From contig NZVD01000071.1 in assembly GCA_002701385.1 (NCBI GenBank), positions 96,569 through 133,205 on the forward strand: a DNA stretch of 36,637 nucleotides, written 5' to 3'. The translations under genes and the position numbers were made by a program. The notes beneath the pieces were generated by a model. It was given only the letters and a program-made list of their open reading frames with translations, searched no databases and had not been told where the DNA came from. Source of the DNA: Rhodopirellula sp. (lineage in GTDB: Bacteria > Planctomycetota > Planctomycetia > Pirellulales > Pirellulaceae). Below are positions 30,764-36,637 of the stretch, piece by piece; the stretch's first letter is position 1, and every line of letters starts with the position of its first letter.

Positions 30764-31756
30764 GTTGCCGGTTGTATCAAAAAAATGGACAGCTGCCAGA
30801 TCCACTTGGAGATAAATGCTGTCCCCAATAGCCAAAGTTGTCGTGGAAACAGTGCGAACTGTAAGAGTCTTTGAAGCAACCTGAACGGAAAGAAAACAAT
30901 CGGCGCCGGTGTTCTGAATGCCAGTGACAATAGCCTCCACGCCGCTGGAGTTTTTATCACCAAGCGAGAAGTCCTCAGGGCGTATCCCCAGACAATCCGC
31001 CGTCGATTCGATTTGCAGTAAAGCCGGCGAGATTAAATTCATCGCGGGATTCCCGATAAATGAGGCGACAAATGTATTGGCTGGTGTTTGGTAGATTTCC
31101 TGAGGTGTGCCGATCTGCTGGATTTGACCCTCGTTCATGACTGCAATGCGGTTGCCAAGCGTGAGTGCTTCAATCTGGTCATGCGTGACATAGATGATGG
31201 TGGCCGATAACCGCTGATGCAGACTTGCCATTTCGTCACGCAAGGTGACTCGCAATTTTGCATCCAGATTGCTAAGTGGTTCATCGAACAGAAACACTGC
31301 CGGCTTTCGAATCATCGCTCGCCCGACTGCCACCCGTTGCTTCTGCCCTCCTGAAAGCTGTCCTGGTTTCCGTTCCAGTAGATCCTCAATGTCCAGCGAT
31401 TGCGCGGTTGCCAACACCCGTTGGTCGATTTCGTCGGTGGGAGTTTTTTTCATCTTCAGGCCGAATCCAAGATTCTGGCGGACGGTCATATGGGGGTATA
31501 ACGCATAGTTTTGAAAGACCATGGCGATATCTCGGTCTTTGGGAGGGAGATTGTTTATGGCATTCCCGTCGATAGAGATCGTACCCGATTCAAACTCCTC
31601 CAGCCCAGCAATCAATCTGAGTGTGGTGGATTTACCACAGCCGGACGGCCCTACAAGCACTAACAACTCACCATCTCGCGCTTCAAAACTCACATCCCTT
31701 AAGGCGACGACATCGCCATAGGATTTGGTCACGTGATCGAAATGAAGCTGAGGCAT
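30749..31756 (-). CDS. ABC transporter ATP-binding protein, MalK/UgpC family (orphan)
   Basis: This 335-aa ATPase has Walker A GPSGCGKST at residues 36-44, Q-loop QNYALYPH, signature LSGGQKQR, Walker B VFLFDEP, D-loop LSNLDAK and switch His in VTHDQ. A C-terminal TOBE regulatory domain follows (about 235-335, with LGIRPEDFSL). This is the carbohydrate-importer type (MalK, UgpC, MsmK). No permease or solute-binding gene is adjacent, so it probably serves transporters encoded elsewhere, as the shared MsmK-type ATPases do; that is inference. It is transcribed ahead of the molybdenum hydroxylase genes and divergently from a PSCyt1-PSD1 gene. Confidence 0.92.
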   Translation of the reverse strand: MPQLHFDHVTKSYGDVVALRDVSFEARDGELLVLVGPSGCGKSTTLRLIAGLEEFESGTISIDGNAINNLPPKDRDIAMVFQNYALYPHMTVRQNLGFGLKMKKTPTDEIDQRVLATAQSLDIEDLLERKPGQLSGGQKQRVAVGRAMIRKPAVFLFDEPLSNLDAKLRVTLRDEMASLHQRLSATIIYVTHDQIEALTLGNRIAVMNEGQIQQIGTPQEIYQTPANTFVASFIGNPAMNLISPALLQIESTADCLGIRPEDFSLGDKNSSGVEAIVTGIQNTGADCFLSVQVASKTLTVRTVSTTTLAIGDSIYLQVDLAAVHFFDTTGNRITE

Positions 31757-31792
31757 GTTACAAAAAGGTTTTCCATTTAACCAGTTGGCCAG

Positions 31793-31824
31793 TTAGACGA
31801 TGGGGCAATTAGACGATGGGGCAA
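31793..31824. repeat. 16-bp tandem direct repeat in a divergent intergenic region
   Basis: TTAGACGATGGGGCAA is perfectly repeated twice (31793-31808 and 31809-31824) between the ABC ATPase and PSCyt1-PSD1 genes. The preceding bases make CCAGTTAGACGA, a 12-mer found also at 13956-13967. It could be a binding site or a dispersed intergenic repeat. Confidence 0.7.
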
Positions 31825-31948
31825 TTGGTTCTTTGTCTATCTTGCCTGCACTCGGAAGCAAAAGCAATTACAATAACAGCATGTTTATCTTGAACCAAAT
31901 CATTACTCCCCCATCATGTACTCAATACTCTCAAAGTATCCTGCCACG

Positions 31949-34900
31949 ATGAAGAAAATAACTTTCCTATCAGCCACTCTGGCACTGTTGTTACTTGCTC
32001 CATTTCACGCTCATGCAGAAGTGGATTTTAGTAAAGATGTTCTCCCGATTCTTTCCAATAACTGTTTTCAGTGTCATGGGCCGGATGCGGCTCAGCGTGC
32101 GGCTGAACTTCGTTTGGATATAGAGGAAGGTGCATTTGCTGAATTACCATCAGGCGAGTTTGCAGTTGTTAAAGGAAAGCCAGATCATAGTGCTTTGCTT
32201 CATCGGATTACAGAAGAAGATCCTGAATTGCGGATGCCCCCGGCCGATTCAGGCAAGTCGTTGACTGAGAAAGACAAAGAGGTTTTACGACAGTGGATCG
32301 AACAAGGGGCTAGCTGGAATGAACACTGGGCCTACGTACCGCCCCAACTGCCAGCATTACCTAAGCCGGTTAATGACTGGAAGCAAAGTAACGCGATTGA
32401 TCTGTTTATTCAGGCCCGTTTACAACAACAGGGTTTGAGTCCTGAAAAAGAAGCAGACAAAGCGACTTTGATTCGTCGTCTTACATTAGATTTAACTGGC
32501 TTGCCTCCGTCCGTTGCTGAAGTGGATGCATTTCTGGCAGATGCATCAGATCAGGCCTACGAACGGTTAGTGGATCGTTTGCTGCAATCCGAACGCTACG
32601 GAGAACACATGGCTCGCAATTGGCTAGACGCTGCCCGGTTCGCCGACACCCATGGATTACACCTGGATAATGAGAGGTCGATTTGGCCCTATCGAGATTG
32701 GGTGATTAAGTCCTTTAACCAGAACATGCCCTTTGATCAGTTTACCGTGGAGCAGTTGGCTGGAGACTTGTTACCTGAACCCTCCTTGAGTCAGCGAGTG
32801 GCCACAGGTTTCAATCGCTGTAACGTGACGACTAGTGAAGGTGGTTCGATCGATGAAGAATACTATGTGCGATATGCCGTGGATCGAGTGGAAACGACAG
32901 CCACTGTTTGGATGGGCTTAACCGCAGGTTGTGCAGCCTGTCACGATCACAAATTTGATCCACTCAGTCAGAAGGAATTCTATCAACTCTTTTCATACTT
33001 CTTCAGTCTGACTGAGCGGGCGATGGATGGAAATGCTTTGCTTCCTCCTCCATCAGTCAAAGTGCCGACCAAAGAACATTCGGCGGAGAAGGCTCGGTTG
33101 ACAAGTGAGTCAGCGGCGGCCAATCAGACGATTGCGACGATATTGGAAAATGCCGAATATAAAGATCCATTTAGTGGCACGGAATTTCCAAACTATGAAA
33201 AGCTTGATGCTGTTTGGTTTGATGACGAGCTTCCGGAAGGGGCCAAACCGGAGGGTAATACACCTTGGTCCTTTGTTTCCTCACCGGATCATCCTGTCTT
33301 CAGTGGAGAGAATTCAACCACTCGTACAGGTGACGGAATTACGCAGCATTTTTTCACAGGTGCAAAGAACGGCCCTGCGATCGCTGAAGGAACGCTCCTC
33401 TACTGTTATGTGTTTATCGATGAGAAGAATCCACCAGAATCAATTCAGCTTCAGTTCAATGACGGAAGTTGGGAACATCGGGCAACCTGGGGAGCCGATA
33501 AATGCTTCGGAGCAGGACGCGACTACGAAGGAAACCGTCGTCAGGGAGAGTTGCCTGAAAAAGGAAAGTGGGTCCGCTTGGAAGTGGCAGCTGCCGATGT
33601 GGGATTGAAGCCTGGGGCGAAGCTGAACGGTTGGGCCTTTACGCAATTTGGCGGCACGGTCAATTGGGATCAGGCCGGCTCGATCGGAGCTCCACAACTA
33701 TCGGTCGAACAGAAGAAATCACTCGCGATCTGGGAACACTATCAAACGACCGTGGGTACGAGTGCTCCGGATAATATCAAGAAGATATTCGAGATTAAAG
33801 CGGAAGAACGTAATGAGAATCAGCTTGCTGAATTACGACGATACTATATTGAAAATGTGAACCCTGATATCTTGGCCAAACTTGCTGAGCCTAAGAAGAA
33901 GGCGGCCGAGCTCAAGAAATCGCTGGATGATCTGGAAAAAGCGATTCCTGCCACGTTGGTGATGGAAGATCGGAAAGAAATGCGAGTGGCTCATATTCTG
34001 GAACGTGGGGAGTATGACAAAAAGGGTGAGCCTGTTGAATCCGCAGTGCCGGCCTGGTTAGGGGCTGCTCCGGAGGATGCGCCGAAAAACCGTATGGGTC
34101 TGGCACAATGGCTTGTGAATCCTCAACATCCTCTCACATCCCGTGTCACGGTAAACCGCTATTGGCAACATTATTTCGGTACGGGACTGGTCAAGACGTC
34201 AGAAGATTTCGGAGTTCAGGGCGAGCAACCCTCGCACCCAGCCTTACTGGATTGGTTGGCACTCAGGTTTATCGAATCCGGCTGGGATGTTAAGGAATTT
34301 CAGAAATTGATCGTGATGTCGTCGACGTATAAACAGAGTTCTCGGGTGACATCTGAGAAACTTGCAATCGATCCACAAAACCGTCTTCTAGCCCGAGGCT
34401 CACGTTTTCGTTTAGACGCTGAAGTGATTCGTGACCAGGTTCTACAGATTAGTGGATTGTTGGTCGGGACGATTGGTGGAAAGAGTGTAAAACCTTATCA
34501 GCCTGCAGGCCTTTGGAAGCCAGTGGGATTCGGAGGGAGTAATACGGCGACGTTCCGTCAGGATTCGGGAGACGCCTTATTCCGTCGAAGCATGTATACC
34601 TTTTGGAAGCGGACAAGTCCTCCGCCAAGTATGTCGATTTTTGACGCTCCGGACCGCGAAACCTGCCAGGTGCGACGTGCTCGAACAAATACACCACTAC
34701 AGGCATTAGTACTGTTAAATGATGTTCAATTTGTCGAAGCCGCTCGTCGATTTGCAGAACAAGTTGTTCGTGAAGGAGGAGATTCTGTCGAGGCCAAGAT
34801 CTCTTTTGTCTATCGATCTGTGCTGGCTCGGGAGCCGAGTGCGAAAGAATTACAGATTGTATCGACGCTGTTTGATGAACATCTAGCGGAATTTACAAAG

Positions 34901-35038
34901 AATCCAGAAGCTGCAAACCAACTGTTGGCGATCGGGGAATCAGCTCGTGATGAAATGTTGGATAGTCAGCAGCTTGGAGCGTGGACCATGATCGTCCATC
35001 TGGTATTCAACCTAAGTGAAACGGTAACGAAGGGATAA
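31949..35038 (+). CDS. PSCyt1-DUF1549-DUF1553 (PSD1) secreted protein
   Basis: The ATG at 31949 (1029 aa) is favoured because the signal peptide [16 protein letters not shown] starts there. Residues ~25-110 are the planctomycete cytochrome c domain PSCyt1, with CFQCH at 39-43 and a distal LRMPP Met ligand region. DUF1549 covers about 145-350 and contains a second CxxCH, CAACH at 328-332. A beta-sandwich-like insert (about 400-590, WFDDELPEG ... NWDQAGS) separates it from DUF1553 (about 690-1020, [24 protein letters not shown]). Possibly a periplasmic, haem-bearing, glycan-linked protein of unknown reaction. The DUF1501 partner begins 11 nt after the stop. Confidence 0.92.
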   Translation: MKKITFLSATLALLLLAPFHAHAEVDFSKDVLPILSNNCFQCHGPDAAQRAAELRLDIEEGAFAELPSGEFAVVKGKPDHSALLHRITEEDPELRMPPADSGKSLTEKDKEVLRQWIEQGASWNEHWAYVPPQLPALPKPVNDWKQSNAIDLFIQARLQQQGLSPEKEADKATLIRRLTLDLTGLPPSVAEVDAFLADASDQAYERLVDRLLQSERYGEHMARNWLDAARFADTHGLHLDNERSIWPYRDWVIKSFNQNMPFDQFTVEQLAGDLLPEPSLSQRVATGFNRCNVTTSEGGSIDEEYYVRYAVDRVETTATVWMGLTAGCAACHDHKFDPLSQKEFYQLFSYFFSLTERAMDGNALLPPPSVKVPTKEHSAEKARLTSESAAANQTIATILENAEYKDPFSGTEFPNYEKLDAVWFDDELPEGAKPEGNTPWSFVSSPDHPVFSGENSTTRTGDGITQHFFTGAKNGPAIAEGTLLYCYVFIDEKNPPESIQLQFNDGSWEHRATWGADKCFGAGRDYEGNRRQGELPEKGKWVRLEVAAADVGLKPGAKLNGWAFTQFGGTVNWDQAGSIGAPQLSVEQKKSLAIWEHYQTTVGTSAPDNIKKIFEIKAEERNENQLAELRRYYIENVNPDILAKLAEPKKKAAELKKSLDDLEKAIPATLVMEDRKEMRVAHILERGEYDKKGEPVESAVPAWLGAAPEDAPKNRMGLAQWLVNPQHPLTSRVTVNRYWQHYFGTGLVKTSEDFGVQGEQPSHPALLDWLALRFIESGWDVKEFQKLIVMSSTYKQSSRVTSEKLAIDPQNRLLARGSRFRLDAEVIRDQVLQISGLLVGTIGGKSVKPYQPAGLWKPVGFGGSNTATFRQDSGDALFRRSMYTFWKRTSPPPSMSIFDAPDRETCQVRRARTNTPLQALVLLNDVQFVEAARRFAEQVVREGGDSVEAKISFVYRSVLAREPSAKELQIVSTLFDEHLAEFTKNPEAANQLLAIGESARDEMLDSQQLGAWTMIVHLVFNLSETVTKG

Positions 35039-35049
35039 GAGTCGAGAAG

Positions 35050-36507
35050 ATGAATCCATTACTACGAGAAGCAGAACTCATTGAAACTCGTCGCCACTTC
35101 TTCGGTCGTGCAGCTACGGGAATCGGTACGGCAGCATTGGCTTCGTTGGTGAACCCGGAGTTGTTTGCCAATCAATCACAAACTCAATTAGGAGCGATGG
35201 GGGCGCCTCATTTTGCTCCTAAAGCAAAGCGAGTAATCTACCTGTTCATGTCCGGGGCTCCGAGTCAGTTGGATATGTGGGATTACAAACCCAAAATGGT
35301 GGATTGGTATGACAAGGATCTGCCTGATTCTGTCCGCAATGGTCAGCGTATTACTACGATGACTTCCGGCCAGAAGCGATTTCCAATTGCGCCATCCAGA
35401 TTTAAATTTAATCAGCATGGTGAACACGGAGCCTGGGTCAGCGAGATCCTTCCACATACCGCCGGAGTCATTGATGATCTGGCTGTGATTAAAACGGTCA
35501 ATACTGAAGCGATCAATCATGACCCTGCGATCACCTATATCCAAACGGGAAGTCAATTGCCAGGTCGACCGAGTACGGGTGCCTGGTTGTCATATGGCTT
35601 AGGCAGTATGAATGAAAACCTCCCTTCTTTTGTGGTCCTCCATTCAACCGTTAACGGTGGATTTGGCGGGCAGGCTTTATACGCTCGCTTGTGGGGTTCG
35701 GGTTTCTTATCCACTCGGCATCAGGGAGTCTCATTACGATCCACAGGTGACCCGGTGCTATACCTTTCCAATCCGAACGGGATCTCAGGAAAGATGCGCC
35801 GCAGGATGCTGGATAATCTGGCTGTCTTAAATCAGCAGCGATACGACGAGGTAGGGGATCCCGAAATTCAATCCCGAATCGCTCAATACGAAATGGCGTA
35901 TCGCATGCAGACATCTGTTCCAGAGTTAACAGATATTTCCGGTGAGACTCAGGAAACGCTGGACCTCTATGGTCCGGAAGTCACCAAACCGGGAACGTTC
36001 GCTTTTAACTGCCTCCTGGCTCGGCGACTGGCAGAACGGGATGTTCGATTTACTCAGGTCTTCATCCGCCAATGGGACCAGCATGGTAATCTGCCAAATG
36101 ATATTCGACGTCAGTGTGGGATAATCGATCAGCCTTGTGCCGCGTTAATTAAAGATCTGAAGCGTCGAGGGATGCTAGAGGATACGCTGGTGATTTGGGG
36201 GGGCGAATTTGGAAGAACGATTTACTGTCAGGGTGGACTGACGATGACGAATTATGGTCGTGATCATCATCCCCGCTGTTACACCAAGTGGATGGCTGGC
36301 GGAGGTATCCAAGGTGGAATTGTTTATGGTGAAACCGATGATTTTAGTTACAACGTGATCGATAAGCCGGCTCATATTCATGACCTCAATGCGACGATCC
36401 TACATACACTAGGCGTGGACCATGAACGTCTGACCTATCGCCATCAAGGACGTGATTTCCGTCTTACGGATGTGCACGGGAATGTGCTAACGGATCTTTT
36501 GGCTTAA
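35050..36507 (+). CDS. DUF1501 family protein, Tat-exported
   Basis: The 485-aa protein has a twin-arginine-type start ([22 protein letters not shown]) and then the DUF1501 fold. Motifs are [53 protein letters not shown] and [17 protein letters not shown]; the last two match the metal-site segments of the alkaline-phosphatase superfamily. It is about 50 aa longer than the DUF1501 at 21548 and belongs to the subtype paired with PSCyt1-PSD1 proteins. The pair shares an operon and probably a common substrate in the periplasm. Function is unproven. A terminator follows at 36576. Confidence 0.93.
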   Translation: MNPLLREAELIETRRHFFGRAATGIGTAALASLVNPELFANQSQTQLGAMGAPHFAPKAKRVIYLFMSGAPSQLDMWDYKPKMVDWYDKDLPDSVRNGQRITTMTSGQKRFPIAPSRFKFNQHGEHGAWVSEILPHTAGVIDDLAVIKTVNTEAINHDPAITYIQTGSQLPGRPSTGAWLSYGLGSMNENLPSFVVLHSTVNGGFGGQALYARLWGSGFLSTRHQGVSLRSTGDPVLYLSNPNGISGKMRRRMLDNLAVLNQQRYDEVGDPEIQSRIAQYEMAYRMQTSVPELTDISGETQETLDLYGPEVTKPGTFAFNCLLARRLAERDVRFTQVFIRQWDQHGNLPNDIRRQCGIIDQPCAALIKDLKRRGMLEDTLVIWGGEFGRTIYCQGGLTMTNYGRDHHPRCYTKWMAGGGIQGGIVYGETDDFSYNVIDKPAHIHDLNATILHTLGVDHERLTYRHQGRDFRLTDVHGNVLTDLLA

Positions 36508-36575
36508 AAGAGTGGTCATTTTTGGGCCTGAGAGTGGCTGAGACCATTTCAAGGCAAAATTGCTTGCAAACAATC

Positions 36576-36612
36576 AGAGGCATCGTCGACTCAGGGACGG
36601 TGTCTCTTTTTT
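36576..36612 (+). terminator. Rho-independent terminator after the PSCyt1-PSD1/DUF1501 pair
   Basis: AGAGGCATCGTC (36576-36587) pairs with GACGGTGTCTCT (36596-36607) through 12 pairs, two of them G-U, around an 8-nt loop. Six T residues (36607-36612) follow. It lies 68 nt after the DUF1501 stop. Confidence 0.8.
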
Positions 36613-36637
36613 AGTTCTGTACAGTTTTTTTAAGCTA

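Noticed and set aside
33105-33608. 167-codon plus-strand frame inside the PSCyt1-PSD1 gene
   Set aside because: A shifted frame over the beta-sandwich insert; the main frame is continuous and has recognisable motifs on both sides.
1-36637. tRNA, rRNA, CRISPR arrays, insertion sequences or prophage genes
   Set aside because: None was recognised on either strand; repeats found are short and isolated, and no transposase or integrase motifs were seen.

Overview
The window looks like a piece of a planctomycete chromosome (Planctomycetota, probably near Gimesia/Rubinisphaera in Planctomycetaceae). This rests on two PSD1-type (DUF1549/DUF1553) proteins, each followed by a Tat-exported DUF1501 protein, together with a secreted sulfatase, a DUF6807 (PmoA-like) protein and a protein-kinase-like gene. 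No rRNA, tRNA, CRISPR array, transposase or phage gene was seen.

Layout. (1) 1-2024 (+): the 3' end of a degenerate Ser/Thr-kinase-like gene, then a PIN-PhoH ATPase. (2) 8519-2043 (-): a tight six-gene sugar-acid operon encoding an LgoD-like dehydrogenase, an IolO-like epimerase, a UxaE-like epimerase, an RbsD/FucU mutarotase, a plant-type L-galactose-dehydrogenase-like aldo/keto reductase and a COG3618 lactonase. A TauE/SafE permease follows after a structured 124-nt gap. (3) 8651-12127: a secreted Gln/Gly/Arg/Pro-rich Spy-like protein (-), a pteridine-reductase-like SDR (+), and an Hsp20 - YugP-type peptidase pair (+) behind a good sigma-54 promoter. (4) 12243-17786: a sulfatase (+), a large secreted metzincin-type protease (+) and a FliA/WhiG-type sigma factor (-). 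(5) 18124-22855 (+): a LamG/PA14-like PSD1 protein with its DUF1501 partner. (6) 31756-22852 (-): a lone MalK/UgpC-type ABC ATPase, a three-subunit molybdenum hydroxylase, a MoaD-like protein, a D-threonine-aldolase-like PLP enzyme, and three exported proteins (Dabb, endonuclease/exonuclease/phosphatase fold, DUF6807). (7) 31949-36507 (+): a PSCyt1-PSD1 protein with its DUF1501 partner, closed by a terminator.

How the genes work together. The most coherent system is region 2. Its enzymes can be ordered as L-galactose (or a close relative) -> lactone -> L-galactonate -> D-tagaturonate -> epimers such as D-fructuronate. The mutarotase would supply the right anomer. Uronate reductases and dehydratases are not in the window and would have to be elsewhere. 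Region 6 looks like a complete molybdenum hydroxylase unit of unknown substrate, with its own candidate promoter and palindromic operator. All functional statements come from reading the sequence and from remembered family features. No database search was run.
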